Shown in pieces: positions 34,587-48,670 of a stretch of DNA of 64,000 nucleotides. Each line of letters starts with the position of its first letter. The stretch's first letter is position 1. The notes beneath the pieces were generated by a model that was not told the DNA's origin, made no database searches, and saw nothing but the letters and a program-made list of their open reading frames with translations. The translations under genes and the position numbers were made by a program. Source of the stretch: Sipunculus nudus (lineage: Eukaryota; Annelida; Sipuncula; Golfingiida; Sipunculidae); assembly GCA_026874595.1 (NCBI GenBank), contig CM049312.1:47991429-48055428 (forward strand), read 5' to 3'.

Positions 34587-36827
34587 CTTTGTACAGGGGT
34601 CATTGGTCATCTGTACATTAACCCATAATTTCTCAGGAATAGCAGGAGCTACCATCCCCAGATTTTATGCAATAATTTGTCACATATCAAATGTTGTGGG
34701 ATTCAGCTTATTTTTTTGCTTTCAAACTGCATTTACTTAGATTTTATAGGGAAAAAGCTGAAAAAAAAGATTTTAAAAGTCTTCTTTTGGTTAATGGTCC
34801 AGCCAAATTGTTCAACATTTTACAGAAATGATCTCAGAGGCAAGCCCTTTCAAGCTTGTTCAAATGGTTTGCATCTGATGAATTTTAGCGGAGTTACACA
34901 AATTTGAACTTAGTCATTTGGCCAAGTAAGCATACTGACGTAGTAATCTCAGAAATGACAGAAGCTAGTATTACCAAGTATTGTACAGATGTTGGTCACA
35001 TGACTCATATTTGAAGTTGCAGATTTTGTGGTGCCACCTACAGTGACCTGTTTTTTATGGGCAAAAAACTCATCATTTTAGCATCTTTCAGCTTAAAATG
35101 TTTGTGATGAAACTCAAGTTGAATTGTTCAATTTTTCAAAAGAATTATCCTAGGACATGGTTCTTTCAAACATATCAGAATAGATTGAATTTGTTGATTT
35201 TTGGTTGAGTCATGAAAAGCTTAAATTGGTCTTATGGCCATTATTATGTCTATCCAAACTGATGACTACAATAGTGTTCTTCTCCAAAATTATTGTTTCA
35301 ATTATATTTTCTGTAACATTGCACAAAAATTATTTTTAGGTGGCTTTTGTTCAAGTTTACTTGAATGATTTTTGGCAGAACAATTGGACCTTAAACAATG
35401 AAAGGACTGCATCTTTTATTATTCTAGATATTGTGATAAAAAGTTTATGAAAATGTCACCTTTGGCTAAAAAGTATTTTAGCCAAAGTGTTTCAGTATGT
35501 ATTAACAGGATTACCAAAAGGCCAAGATTGTGTCTGTAATTTTAAATAGGTTGAGAAACTGCCAGCTGTTTCAGATTTGGGAACAGATCAAGAGTTCATT
35601 CAGTGCAGCCAGATATAGGTCAAGAGTTCAATCAGTGCAGCCAAGAACAAGGCATGTGATCACCTCATGGGTGACATGTGAACACCTCATGGGCACCATA
35701 TGATTACCTCATAGGTAGCATGTGATCACCTCATGAGTATCATGTGATCACCTCGTGTGTGTCATGCCCCTCAGAGCTGCATGTGGAGCAAATCTGAGAG
35801 CTTATGCAAAGGTGTGGCTACTATTTCAGATTTGGCAACAGGCCAAAGGTCAGTCTGGATCTATTTATAGCCTTGGCAGACTGCCAGCTGTATCAGATTA
35901 GGCAACAGGTCAAGAGTTCACTCAGTGCAGCCAGGTATAGGTCAGAAGTTCACTCAGTGCAGTAGCTGCATTCTATTTATAGCAGTGCAGATTGCCCACT
36001 GCATCAGATTTGGCACCAAAGTTCAGCCTGGATCTATTTATCGCTTTGGAACACTGCAAACTGTGTCAGATTATGCAACAGGTCAAGAGTTCACTCAGTG
36101 CAGCCAGGTACAGGTCAAAAGTTCACTCAGTCTAGCCAGGTGCAGGTCATGAGTTCACTCAGTGCAGTTGCCTGAGCAAGCAATTTGTCACAGTTCACTC
36201 GGGGCAACTGCCTTTCTCACCTAAGCCTGGTCAGCCCCATGCATCAGACTCAAGGTAAATTTAATGTATTGGCCTAATATTTTGACCTGTCTGTGTGTCT
36301 TTGATGGCTTTCTCGCTCACAAGACAGGTGTCACCACCTACAATGACTTTTGCACAGTTTGTGTCCATGCGTTTTTCTCAGGAGAGGTTTGATATATCAG
36401 TCTCAAATTGAGCATATGTATATATCTCTGATAGCTTTGTTGTATACAAGACTGGTGGTGCCAGCTACAATCATTTTGTGTTGTATGCACCCATGCCAGA
36501 ATTTCAGCAGTGATCTTTGTGTAATTGTTTCATATTCAAAATAGTTAGTACTTGCATTGTTCATATACATGAAAAGTAATGGTCCAGCATTGAAGCATTA
36601 TATCAGGTGTATTTCCCTATGCACAGGTTGTATTAGGCCTGTAGGCCTTGTTTCTATTTATGAGACCTTCAAATATAGTGGTCATATGTCCAAAAGCCCA
36701 CTGTAACCCATTTCTAAGGACTATTCACAAAACCCATGATTATTTTGCACTCTGCCAGTCATTTTGCTCCTTGTTCAACATTCCTTGAATTCAGCTGAGC
36801 GTCATGACCTGGCATGGGCCACTTGTT

Positions 36828-39797
36828 AGCGAACCTGTGAGCTTATGCGATGGTGCGGCAGCGTCTGTCAGGTGTCGTGTGTCATGCGTCATCTGTACGT
36901 TAACCATAGCTATCTCAAAAACGGCAGGAGCTAGCATTACCAGATTTTTTTGCAAATAATCAGTCATCCAAAAAACTATATCGGATTTTATTTTTTTTCT
37001 AACTGCATTTTCTTAGATTTTATAGGGTAAAAGCTAAAAAAGCTTTAAAAATCTTCTTCTCCGAAACTGTCCAGCCAGATTGTCCAATATTTCACAGAAA
37101 TGAAGTTTTTTTGAATGGTTCCAGTTCAGAGATTTTTGGCCAAGTTACAGGAGGTCCAACTTTGTTAACTGTGCAAAAAAGCATAGTAAAATTTAAATCT
37201 CAAAAATGGCTGGAGCTATCATCACCAAATTTTATGCCAATGTTGGTCACATAGGTCATATCTGAAATTGAGGTATTGGTGGCGCCACCTGCATCAGCCT
37301 TTTTTGTACGGGGTCATCAGTGCCTGTATCACACTGAGGGCTACAAAAAACTTCTTCTCTGAAACCATATGGCCAAAATGTTTAATATCGCACAGAAATG
37401 ATCCTAGGGTAGTGCTTTCTGAAGTTTGTTCAAATGGTCTCTTTTCAGTGACTTTTGGCTAAGTTATGGGAAGCTGAATTTAGTCATATGCCATAACAGC
37501 CCATTTTAGCTCAGTGGCTACAAAGATCTTCTTCTCAAAAACCACTGGGCCAATTTCTTAAATCTCACACATAAATTATCCTCAGATGTTGATAATTCAA
37601 GATTGTTCAAATGGTTTTGGTTCAGTGCTTTTTGGCCGAGTTATGGGAAGCTGAACTTAGTCAGTTTGCTGTATCTTCCTATATGAGTTATAAACCTGCG
37701 AAATGTTTTTCTACTGATGCCACTGAAGCCAGTTTCTTAAATATTTTACAAGAATAAGCCCTACAATAATTCTTATAATAATTGTCATTAATGGTTCCAC
37801 ATGAATGATTTTTGACTGAATTATGGATATTGAATTGAGTCATTTTACCATATATGTTAGCTGTTACATCTAGCCTGGCACCAGTTTATCAGCATCTATT
37901 ACATCATGCCACTAGACATTTAGATTTCAGGCTATCTTTGGTTAATATTGACAAGAAAGTTTTTTAAAAGCTTTTAAAAAATTTAGACTTATGATTTAAG
38001 TTATTCATCATACCAGGCAATGTTACAATCATGGATATTCAGCTCTCTGTGGCTATATAAGACAACTGTACGTGGATTATAAATTATTAGTATCCCTACT
38101 CAACTTAATTCGAGAATTTGCCATCAATGAGATATATCTGTATTTTAATTTTGCATTCAGTATGCATCTGTAATAATTTTACATATATTCCTGATTTCTT
38201 TTTTATAAAAAGTCAGCTGAAAAGCACTTTGTATTTGGAAAATAAATTTCAAAGTTATTTCAAGTAGGGACCACTTTTGTGCTCAGTTGGCAGTACTTGG
38301 TTTACCATTGGCAGATTTCCAAAGCCTTGATGTTGGCCATTAGCCAAGATGATGTCAGCTCTATAAATAGTTTTGGAACAGTGCCAGGATTGGAAGAAGT
38401 GCAGCGAGGTATAGATCAAGAGTTCACTCAGTGCAGTAGCTGCATTCTATTTATAGCTTTGGCAGACTGCTCACTGCATCATATTTGGCACCAAGTTCAG
38501 CCTGAATCTATTTATAGCTTTGACAGACTGCCAACTGTGTCAGATTATGCAACAGGTCAAGAGTTCAATCAGTGCAGCCAGGTACAGGTCAAAAGTTCAC
38601 TCAGTCCAGCCAGGTGCAGGTCAAGAGTTTACTCAATGCAGTAGCTTGAGGCAGCAATTTGTCACAGGTCACTCGGGGGCAACTGCCTTACTCACCTAAG
38701 CCTTGTCAGCCCAGTGCATCAAACTCTGGGGAAGTTTGATGTATTGGACTGATACCTGTCTATGTGTCTTTGATGGTTTTCTCATTTACAAGACAGGTGG
38801 TGCCACCTACATTGACTTTTGCAGTGTAAGCGCCTGCTTATTTCTACAGAGGAATTTGATACATCAGCCTAAAATTGGGTATGTTTATACATATCAGGTA
38901 GCTTTATAGTGTACGACTGGTGGCGCCACCTACAATCATTTTTGCGCAGTGTATGTCCCTGCTTATTTCACAGGAGGGGTTTGACATATCAGTCTGACAT
39001 TGGGCATATGTATATATCTCTTCATTGTATATAAGACTGGTGGTGCCAGCAACAATCATTGTATCCGCCAAAACAGAGTTTTGCGGATACTATGTTTTCA
39101 GTTGGACGCCGACACTGCTGCCATCGCCGCATAGGTTTCCGGAGAACTCCTCCATAATCACTGGTCAGAATTTTTTAAAATTCGGAATTATGACCGGTCA
39201 AATGTTGACTGCTGCGCCTTCATTTTTGGTTGACCTTTGACCTTTCCTCTCTGGCCAGCGTCCATTTGTGCGTCTGTTTCCACACATAAACCCACATATC
39301 TCAGGAATCGTTTGACCGATAAGGCTAAAGATTTTGCACAAATGTAGCCCTTGAAAAGCTTTATAACATACACAAAAACTGGTGGTGCCATCTGCAACCA
39401 TTTTTGCACAGCATCCATCTGTTCATCTGCCTTGGGATTAAATCACTCATATCTCGGCAGTGGTTTGACTTATCTGCCTAAAATTTTGCATGTTTATACA
39501 TCTTGGACAGCTTTCTGGATTTTGTGGTAGGTGGCGCAACCTACATACACATTTCGGCTGCAGACTTCCAGGCTATTATGCAACACCTCACTCTATTTCC
39601 CCTTGCCACTCAATCCATGCCTCACTTCACCTTTCCTACTCTGATTTTGGCGGATACACGTAGTCGCTTGTTGACTACCCATATTCTAGTTTTTGTGTTG
39701 TGTGCCCTCCAGAATGTAATACATGTTCCCTCTAGTTGAAACATCGCATGTTATCTGTTGTGCATGTGCTAAATCTGACCTCAGGCTATGTGGCCTT
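36828..39797 (+). mobile_element. Family A element with a nested B element
   Basis: It begins AGCGAACCTGTGAGCTTATG. Its first half is uninterrupted and serves as the reference for several insertions. A B element sits at 39061-39693. The A 3' part after it is diverged (CAGGCTATGTGGCCTTGTT at about 39782). No gene is recognised. Confidence 0.75.
39061..39693 (+). mobile_element. Family B element, short complete copy
   Basis: The 5' hairpin GTATCCGCCAAAACAGAGTT then TTGCGGATAC and the 3' end GGCGGATACACGTAGTCGCT then TATTCTAG are both present. The A empty site is AATCATTTTGTGTTG (36470). AGGTCAAAGGTCA (DR1) is present on the minus strand near 39231-39246. There is one main unit instead of a long array. 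Confidence 0.85.
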
Positions 39798-41843
39798 GTT
39801 ATTGTAAACAGACAGAAGTGGACTGTGTTTACAAGCACGCAAAACCATAGCATGGTGTTAAACAGCTCAAAGGGAGGTACTGAGACCGTGTGCTGGGATA
39901 GTTTTGCCTGGAAACTTTTGTATAATCCAAACTTTAACTGATAGTATGAATGAAAAAGTATAATATTGCTCCTGATAATGTTCCTTTAAGAGAAATAATC
40001 AAACACATGTAGAATATGCCAGATATAAATAAAGTTTATTTAATTGGAGGTGTCAGTCCATGAAGGTTGGCAATGATTTTGAAAAACGGAACCAGTTGAA
40101 TCTGATTGAGGAATTTAAAAGGCATATCCATATTGATATTTGAATATTTCTAGATGAGCATAAGATAGAGAATGTAAATGAGGCTGATGTTCTGGTGGAT
40201 GAGTTTGCCTTATCACACCGTCGCAGTTACAGGTGAAAGTTTGGTCAGAAAAGGGAGGAGAAAAAATAGTCCCTCCTACCAGGGTTCATCCTGCTCTAAT
40301 GAACAATGGTCCAATAAAGGTAGGTCCCAGTTTAAAAGTCATTCTGACTCTCCTGCTCAAAATAAAGAGGGGCCACCTAGGACTGAACCTAAGATTTGTA
40401 TATTCTGTGGATTCAATGGGCATATAGAATCTGAATGTTTTAAGAAAAAGAAAAGTCAGAGTTAGCCTAATATTTTAACTGTTATGCAGAGCATGATACC
40501 GGCAAAAATGCCTAGTAATGTAGAGAATAAAGGTGATATACAAAACCCTGTCTTAAAGAGCTGTCAGCCCTTTGTCTCAGACGGTTTTGTTCAATTAGAG
40601 GGAAACAATTCAAGGAAGACACGTATTAAAATCTGAAGGGATACCAGGGCAACACAAAGCCTTGTTTTGAGATCAGTTTTGCCTTCTCTTTAAAGAAGGG
40701 AGGAACCTTGGCTGAATTTCTAAACAAAATTTCAGACTTGTCTTTTGGCGGTTTTGTTCTTTCAATGTACTGTAATCTCTATTTCAATTTTACATTTTTG
40801 TGTTTTGTGTTCATATTTCAGTCTAAATAGTTCATACTTTTTTAACTCCAGTTCCAAGGACAACTGCACTGAGCAGTTCACTAGGTATTTCCTCATATTC
40901 AAGTTTATCTTTACTATATTCTGCTGTAGGATAATTCTTCTGGTTTGAATTTTGAAGCCATTTTACCAACAAGTATATGTGTCTGAAATAGGTACTTAAA
41001 ATATACTGGGTCAAATTAGCTCAAGAAATAACAGAGATCACTTTGGCAATTCACACTAAACTTTAACCAATATTATCAAATTGAGTGGGTCTCATTGCAT
41101 TCACCATAATGTTACAGTCCTCACTCACACCCCAAATCTGACTCAACGTACAGTAACAGAAAAGTTCAGACAGGTATCCTCACAGGTAAAAATAAAAAGT
41201 TATATGTGCTATAAAGGTGTTCTTTTAATCATAAACATATAATTTTGCACAATATTTAAAATAGTTCAGGATTACACATTTTGAAAGCTTAACAAAGTCT
41301 CGATCTGGAATGTCCTGTAACACAAATAATTACTTAATTGAAGCTTAAACAAGAAGTCCAGTCCAATTCAGTGATCACAAGGTGTTCATGATTGTTCACA
41401 ATAAATGTCTGGTTCAGCATTTAACAGAAGTCCATGGTGGTACCCATAAAAGTCCATACGTTCAACAGTAATTCATGGCAGGTCCCCTGATGATTACGTC
41501 AAGAAGTAACTAAAATGTGACTTAGAATTGCACTTATTATACTTATTTTAACTGTGTATAGGCCACTTTAAACCCGGTGACTTTAGCTTTAGCTGTACGG
41601 TGAAAGTATAAGTGGAAACACGCTAAACATATCCATACCTGTATCAATATCTGTGTTCAGACAAGTGGAAACACAGCTATAAATAAGGTCAAGGCAGCCT
41701 GTATTTTGTAAGCTACATGCCAAAAATTTAATTTCCAGTTGTAAAATATTCAGCCATGACTAGTATATCCATAATCAATCGTGCTGAATCCTGCCAGTTT
41801 TGTACAAAATGACTCTTAACCCAGTTAATCTTCACATGGGTAA
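39798..41843 (+). other. Intronic segment with little repeat, containing a retrotransposon fragment
   Basis: Apart from the gypsy-like fragment at 40060-40693, I see no gene, family repeat or strong regulatory motif. Short open frames at 40745-41014 are AT-rich and not protein-like. Confidence 0.55.
40060..40693 (+). pseudogene. Ty3/gypsy-like gag-protease fragment, decayed
   Basis: Frame 1 (40060-40233) carries gag-like helical text (NQLNLIEEFKRHI, then NEADVLVDEFALSHRRSY) with TGA at 40141-40143 and another at 40234-40236. Frame 2 (40178-40465) carries a Gly/Ser/Lys-rich linker and a perfect CX2CX4HX4C zinc knuckle (CIFCGFNGHIESEC), then TAG at 40463-40465. The same frame runs on to an aspartic-protease start after TGA at 40634: the expected DTGA active-site motif reads DTRA, so the glycine is replaced. 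Nothing of reverse transcriptase or integrase and no LTRs were found. It is an old insertion in the HEATR6-like intron. Confidence 0.8.
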
Positions 41844-43300
41844 CTAGAATACGGGTAGTCGACAAGCGACTACGTGTATCCGCCTAAATCAGAGTGGAAC
41901 AGGTGAAGTGAGGCATGGATTGAGTGGCAAGGGGAAATAGAGTGTTGCATATTAGCATGGATGTCTGCAGCCAAATTGTGTATGTAGGTTGCCCACCCAC
42001 CACAAAATCCAGAAAGCCGTCCAAGTTGTATACATATGCAAAATTTAAGGCAGATAAGTCAAACCACTACATGTATATGAGTGATTTTAGCCCGTGGCAG
42101 ACAAACAGATGGACGCTGAGCAAAAATGGTTGCAGGTGACGCTACCAGTTTTGGGTATGATAAAGAGCTATGTGAGAACCATACACATGCAAAACTTTGG
42201 CCCAATTGGTCAAACAGTTCCCAAGATATGAGCTTGGATGTCTGCTGCATAAACTAGAATGCAGGTGGTGCCACCTGTCATAAAATCAAGAGAGCTGTCA
42301 GGGATGTATAAACCTGCTCAATTTTAGGCAGATATGTCAAACCACTGCCGAGATATGAGTGATTTTATCCCATGGCAGACAAACAGACAGGAGCTGTGCA
42401 AAAATGGCTGCAGGTGGCGCCACCAGTTTTGCATATGATGAAGAGCTATGTAAGATCTATACACATGCAAAATTTTGGCCCAATCGGTCAAACGGTTCCC
42501 GAGATATGAGCTTGGATGTCTGCAGTGTAAATGTGAATGTAGGTGGCGCCACCTGTCATAAAATCAGAAAAGCTATCCAGGATGTATACGCATGCCAAAT
42601 TTCAGGTGAATTAGTAAAGTCACTGCAGAGATATGAGTGATTTTAACCCAAGGCAGATGAACAGATGGACACTGTGCAAACATGGTTGCAGGTGGCGCCA
42701 CCATTTTTTGTGTATGTTATAAAGCTCTCCAAGGGCTACATTTGTGCAAAAAAATTTTCCTGATCGGTCAAATGGTTCCAGAGATATGAGCTTGGATGTC
42801 TGCAGCATAAACGTGAATGAAGGTGGCGCCACCAGTCAAAAAAATCAGAAAAGCTATCCAGGATGTTTACACATGCCGAATTTCAGGTGAATTAGTCTAA
42901 TCACTGCAGAGATATGAGTGATTTTAACCCAAGGCAGATGAACAGATGGACACTGTGCAAACATGGTTGCAGGTGGCGCCACCATTTTTGTGTATGTTAT
43001 AAAGCTCTCCAAGGGCTACATTTGTGCAAAAAAATTTTCCTGATCGGTCAAACGGTTCCCGAGATATGTGGGTTTATGTGTGGAAACAGACGCACAAACG
43101 GACGCAGAGTGCAGAGGAAAGGTCAGAGGTCAAAACAAAATCGGGGCGCAGCAGTTCACATGTGACCCAAACATAATCCCGGGTTCCTTAAAATTCCGCC
43201 CAGAGGTTACGGAGGAGTTCTCTGGACACCTACGCGGCGGCGGCGGCGGCGGCGTGCAGCTGAAAACATAGTATCCACAAAACTCTGTTTTGGCGGATAC
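41844..43300 (-). mobile_element. Family B element on the reverse strand, 1.46 kb
   Basis: Read on the minus strand, it starts GTATCCGCCAAAACAGAGTT, then TTGTGGATAC at 43271-43300, and ends GTATTCTAG at 41844. Five GGTGGCGCCACC-type palindromes lie between. It contains GCGGCGGCGGCGGCGGCG (43233-43252) and a DR1 motif near 43125. This is the only family member clearly on the minus strand. Confidence 0.87.
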
Positions 43301-44053
<753 letters not shown>

Positions 44054-44935
44054 TGAGCAGTTTTACGCAGATTTTTCCTTGGAGAAAATCCACAGGGTAT
44101 TGAGACTGCAGCATTTTTGCAAAGACTTTGACACAGTTCTTCCACAGTTTCCACACTTTTCTGCAGAAATTTAGTGAACCTGTGAGCTTATGCGATGGTG
44201 TGGGGTTGTCCGGTGTCTGTACATTAACCCATACTACCAAACGGCAAGAGTTAGCATCACAAAATATTTTGCAAAAAATTCGTCATCTAAAAATCTCTAT
44301 AGGATTTTGCTTATTTTTCGGCTAACTGCATTTTCCTAGATTTTGTAGGGAAAAAGCTAAAAAAGCTTTAAAAATCTTCTTCTCCGAAACTTTCCAGCCA
44401 AATTGTTCATTATTTCACAGAAATGATCCCTGGAACAATCTCTCTCAAGTTTGTTTGAATGGTTCCAGTTTGGAGATTTTTGGCCAAGTTACAGGAGGTT
44501 GAACTTAGTCATCTGTCCAAAAAAGCACACTAAAATTAAAATCTCAAAAACGGCTGGAGCTATAATGACCAAATTTTATACCTATGTTTGTCACATATGT
44601 CATATCTGATTTTGAGGTATTGGTGGCGCCACCTACATTGATGTGTTTTTACAAGCGAAAACGTAATTTTAAACTCTTCTAGCTTACACACTGATTTTTG
44701 ATGAAACTGTTCAGCTGATTGGTTTAAACTTTACATGAATTATTCTATGGTAGGGTTCTGCCAGTTTTATAAGAATAGATTGGGTAAATACAGTTTTAAA
44801 AAAGCATTGTAGCTAATTGAAAAAGGCTTTCTGTATTTGAAAACAGATTTGACTTCATACTGAGTTTCAGCAGCCAAGTACAAACAGGTGGGGTCCAGAC
44901 ATCACCATGGCAACTGACCTGGCTCTGGGGGGGTT

Positions 44936-44996
44936 GTCTAGACAATGTGTCTAGACGTCTAGACACAGCGTCTAGACGTCTGGACACATTGTTTAG
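44936..44996. repeat. Long hairpin built from TCTAGACGTCTAGA
   Basis: Arms of about 28 bases (ending near TCTAGACG on each side) pair almost perfectly. The motif GTCTAGACGTCTAGAC is itself palindromic. A shorter version lies at 49954-49982 in the sister element. It may represent a 5' hairpin end of this B variant. Confidence 0.85.
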
Positions 44997-46409
44997 AAGC
45001 AGAATTTCCAGATTATTGGAACTGTATCTTTCAACTGTTTCAAAAAACTTGGTTTGCATTTTAAGCGAATTGGTTTATCATCAGGTCACATGTGAACTGC
45101 TCATTTTTGGTTGACCTCTGACCTTTCCTTGCTGCCCAGCGTCCATTTGTGCGTCTGTTTCCACACATAAACCCACATATCTTGGGAACCGTTTGACCGA
45201 TCAGGCTAAAAATTTTGCACAAATGTAGCCCTTTGATAGCTTTATAACATGCACTAAAAATGGTGGCGCCACCTGCAACCATTTTTGCACAGCGTCCATC
45301 TGTTCATCTGCCTTGGGTTAAAATCACTCATATCTCTGCAGTGACTTGACTAATTCACCTGAAATTTGGCATGCGTATACATCCTGGATAGCTTTTCTGA
45401 TTTTATGACAGGTGGCGCCACCTACATTCACATTTACACTGCAGACATCCAAGCTCATATCTCGGGAACCGTTTGACCGATTGGGCCAAAATTTTGCATG
45501 TGTATAGATACCTTACATAGCTCTTCATCATAGGCAAAACTGGTGGCGCCAACTGCAACCATTAATGCACAGCGTCCATCTGTTCATCTGCCTTTGGATA
45601 AAATCACTCATATCTCAGCAGTGGTTTGACTTATCCACCTGAAATTTTGCAGGTTTATACATCCTGGACAGCTTTCTCGATTTTATGACAGGTGGCGCCA
45701 CCTACATTCACATTTACTCTGCAGACATCCAAGCTCATATCTCGGGAACCGTTTGACTGATTAGGCTTAAATTTTGCATGTGTATAGATCTGACATAGCT
45801 CTTCATCATAGGCAAAACTGGTGACGCCACCTGCAACCATTTATGCACAGCGTCCATCTGTTCATCTGCCTTTGGATAAAATCACTCATATCTCAGCAGT
45901 GGTTTGATTTATCCACCTGAAATTTTGCAGGTTTATACATCCTGGACAGCTTTCTCGATTTTATGACAGGTGGCGCCACCTACATTCACGTTTACTCTGC
46001 AGACATCCAAGCTCATATCTCGGGAACTGTTTGACCGATTGGGCCAAAATTTTGTTTGTGTATAGATCTCACATAGCTCTTCATCATAGACAAAACTGGT
46101 GGTGCCACCTGCAACTGCTTATGCACAGCATCAATCTGTTGATCTGCCTTGGGATAAAATCACTCATATCTCAGCAATGGTTTGACTTATCCACCTGAAA
46201 TTTTGCAGGTTTATACATCCTGGACAATTTTCTTGATTATATGACAGGTGGCACCACCTACATTCACGTTTAAGCTGCAGACATCCAATCTAATATGCAA
46301 CACACCACGCTCTATTCCCCTTGCCACTTAATCCATGCCTCACTTCACCCGTCCCACTCTGATTTCTGCGGATACACATAGTGGCTTGTTGACTACCCAT
46401 ATTCTGGTT
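44936..46409 (+). mobile_element. Family B variant, 5' end replaced, with 280-bp array
   Basis: The standard GTATCCGCC start is absent; the TCTAGACG hairpin and a stretch shared with 49954-50090 precede it. The interior repeats with a period of about 280 bp (AAAATCACTCATATCTC at 45320, 45600, 45880 and 46158), and each unit has two half-units with GGTGGCGCCACC or near copies (45411, 45691, 45968). The 3' end is TGCGGATACACATAGTGGCT then TATTCTGG, a one-base variant of the usual CTAG. Confidence 0.78.
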
Positions 46410-47252
46410 TTAAAATGTCCTAGTCCGAAACTTGCAGTTCAGAAACGTCCATTTTGCTGAAATCATAATGACTAAGGTAGATATGCAGGACTTAGGAGGA
46501 TCAATATTAAATTTTAAAAATAAACCTCCATTCATACTCCTAAACTTTGCACAGGTTCGCATTAGGCCTGTAGGCCTTGTATATATATTTGTTGTATCCC
46601 CAGACAAAGTCGGGATACTTGTGGTTTCACGACGGTCCCGCCGCCGCCGCAGAAAAACCTTGTGAGCGGGATAACTCAAAAAATATTTCACTGATCTTTT
46701 TCAAACTTTACATTTGTATATATATATGGGTAAGGGGGTGAAGCCTATTTAAAATGGGGTCTTGGCCTATGCTAGGAGAGTGACCTTGACCTAGAATAGG
46801 TCCATTTTTGCTGAAAATAACACAAATTCTTAAATATCTCAAGTAAGCTTGCATGGACTGGTCCAAAAATCAAGGTGACCGAAGATCTTGGATAGCCTTG
46901 TGATATACCGGAAACTGGTGGCGCCATCTATTATCCTATTCTTGTTTTTACACCTTTTAATACCACAATAATTGCCACTTGACAGTACTGTAAGCATTAT
47001 AAGGAAAAAAACTAATGGACAGATTTCTTTCATATTATGCACATGTAGAGAGATGGGTTATGGGATGAGGTCTATTTACATTTGGGTCATGACCTTTACC
47101 ATGAGACTGGCCTTGACCTTTAATGTGTCCATATTTGGTGAAAATCACACATCTCTTATGATATTTTCAGTGTTGATAGCCATATGGATTTCAAGTGTGA
47201 CTTATGTATGGCCCACCACTAAAGTAAGAACCCTATAGGTTCAAGTATCATG

Positions 47253-48032
47253 AGGTCAAAGGTCAAGGTCACTGGATTGGCATCTTTAAAGATACTCCGG
47301 ATGCATTTTAAGCACAACTTTCATCCCAGGTCTTCCATTTTGAATATATAGCTCACTTGCCAATAGTGGATAATCCATATAAGTTTTGAGGTCACAAGGT
47401 CAAAGGTGAAGGTCACAGGAGCCATCTGTCCAAAAATTAGTTTATTGATGAGATGATAATTCCTGCTTTTATTGATGTATAGATTTCAAACTTGACTTGT
47501 ATATGTCCCATTGAAAAAGCAAGACCCAAATTGATTGGGGTCATGAGGTCAAAGGTCAAGGTCACAGGACACATCTTTTAAAAGATTGTGGATGCATTTT
47601 CAGCCAAACATTTCATCTCAGGCATTTTATCTTGCACATACAGTTTCCCTGCCAACAGAGGAAGATGCCTGTCAATTGTGAGGTCACAAGGTCAAAGGTG
47701 AAGGTCACAGGAGCCATCTGTCAAAAATTAGTTTCCGAGATGATAATTCAAGCTTGGTTTAAAATATGGATTTCAAACCTGACTTATATATGGCTCATCA
47801 ATAAATCTAGACCTCTATTGATATATATATAAAAGTGAATGATCAATATCAATTTTGGGGTCACAAGGTCAAAGGTCAAGGCCACAGGAGCCATCTGTCA
47901 AAAAATTAGTTTCTGGATGATAATTCCTGCTTTCATTGATGTATAGATTTCAAACTTGACTTATATATGTCCCATTGAAAAAAGCAAGACCCCAATTGAT
48001 TTTTGGGGTCATGAGGTCAAAGGTCAAGGTCA
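47253..48032 (+). promoter_or_regulatory. Array of AGGTCA triplets (DR1 plus DR0) in element E
   Basis: AGGTCA-A-AGGTCA-AGGTCA occurs at 47253, 47546 and 48014, with near copies at about 47399, 47694 and 47868. AGGTCA repeats with one spacer base are the classic DR1 nuclear-receptor site, and TCAAGGTCA is the extended half-site used by monomeric receptors. Whether receptors bind here is untested. Confidence 0.6.
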
Positions 48033-48108
48033 CAGGACCAACATCTTCAAAAAGATTGTGGATTGATAGATGGAAGAAACAATAATTGCTTGCCAAGTGT
48101 CAGTATAT

Positions 48109-48670
48109 TAGTGGTGGGCCGATCATCTAGTTTTATCGAAAGTCAGTCCGTTTGCTGCCACTTCCAAGCGCTCAATTATTAAAGGCAACTATCGATTACA
48201 TCATAATCATGATAATGAGCCTGTGTTCCCAAATAACTTACTTATGTTACTGAGTATGACACGGTTGATGCGAGAATGCAGGACGTAATAAACCTCTGTG
48301 AACTGGCAGGGAGCTGCAGAATAAGCGGGGAGTTTTGTAACGAGATGTAAATTGCACAATATGGGCTGTATGGCGTTAAACTGCGCCATAAATTATCTGG
48401 GTTTATGCAGCAAGTAGACATCCTGGATTGTCGTTAAATCCTTGTCTATTATAAATAATGAAAATGAAACTTTTAAAAGCATATTTTACCAATAATAAGA
48501 AAGTAAAAAAAGGCAAAAACTTCTTTTTTTTTGTGTATGGTTAAGAAAGTACAGTTTCACTGATAACTGCAGGTTTCCTTATATTTACTTTAACCGATTA
48601 TTAATCGATGATCAATCTGTTTCCTCAAACCGATGATCGATTATGAAAAAGGAACCGACTGCCACCACTA
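48109..48670. mobile_element. hAT-like MITE with 8-bp target duplication
   Basis: The ends are TAGTGGTGGGCCGATCATC and, inverted, CGACTGCCACCACTA. CAGTATAT occurs directly on both sides (48101-48108 and 48671-48678). An 8-bp duplication and the GTGGTG terminus are typical of hAT elements. The interior has further inverted parts (AACCGATTATTAATCGATGA). No open frame for a transposase is present, so it is non-autonomous. Confidence 0.88.

Larger units (their letters stand above)
30146..36650 (+). mobile_element. Family A elements, one inside the other, plus a C insertion
   Basis: An A 5' end (AGTGAACCTGTGAGCTTATG) at 30146 is followed by 1.4 kb of A sequence. A second A 5' end (AGTGAACCTGTGAGCTAATT) begins at 31529, exactly where 38165-38190 reads on without interruption. 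Only one A 3' end is present, at 36620-36650, so the rest of the outer copy is missing. A C element sits at 31981-34586. The 21-bp array lies at about 35652-35770. Confidence 0.72.
29458..36825 (+). mobile_element. Family C element split by a nested A element
   Basis: It starts AGCTCAGCTGACTGTAAGTC and ends CAGCTGAGCGTCATGACCTG then GCATGGGCCACTTG. Two 335-bp-type units follow the start. The element is interrupted at 30146 and resumes after 36650 (GAGACCTTCAAATATAGTGG). The native length is about 0.9 kb. The next A element begins two bases after its terminus. Confidence 0.72.
44173..46580 (+). mobile_element. Family A element with an internal B-like array
   Basis: It starts AGTGAACCTGTGAGCTTATG and ends GCACAGGTTCGCATTAGGCC then TGTAGGCCTTG. 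The B-like part (44936-46409) replaces the middle. The copy shares its left part and insertion point with 49085-55312. No gene is present. Confidence 0.75.

Noticed and set aside
40745-41014. Hydrophobic open frame that could be a membrane peptide
   Set aside because: It is phenylalanine/serine-rich because of T-rich DNA and has no homologue-like pattern or start context.
41924-43165. Repeated open frames such as the cysteine/tryptophan-rich one at 42914-43165
   Set aside because: The same peptides appear at 7210-7440, 39188-39401 and 45061-45282, on whichever strand the B element lies; they are translations of B repeat units including GGTGGCGCCACC.
46432-46691. Open frame with an arginine-rich end, possibly a small basic protein
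   Set aside because: The arginines come from the GCCGCCGCCG stretch at the start of element E, and the frame crosses the A/E junction.
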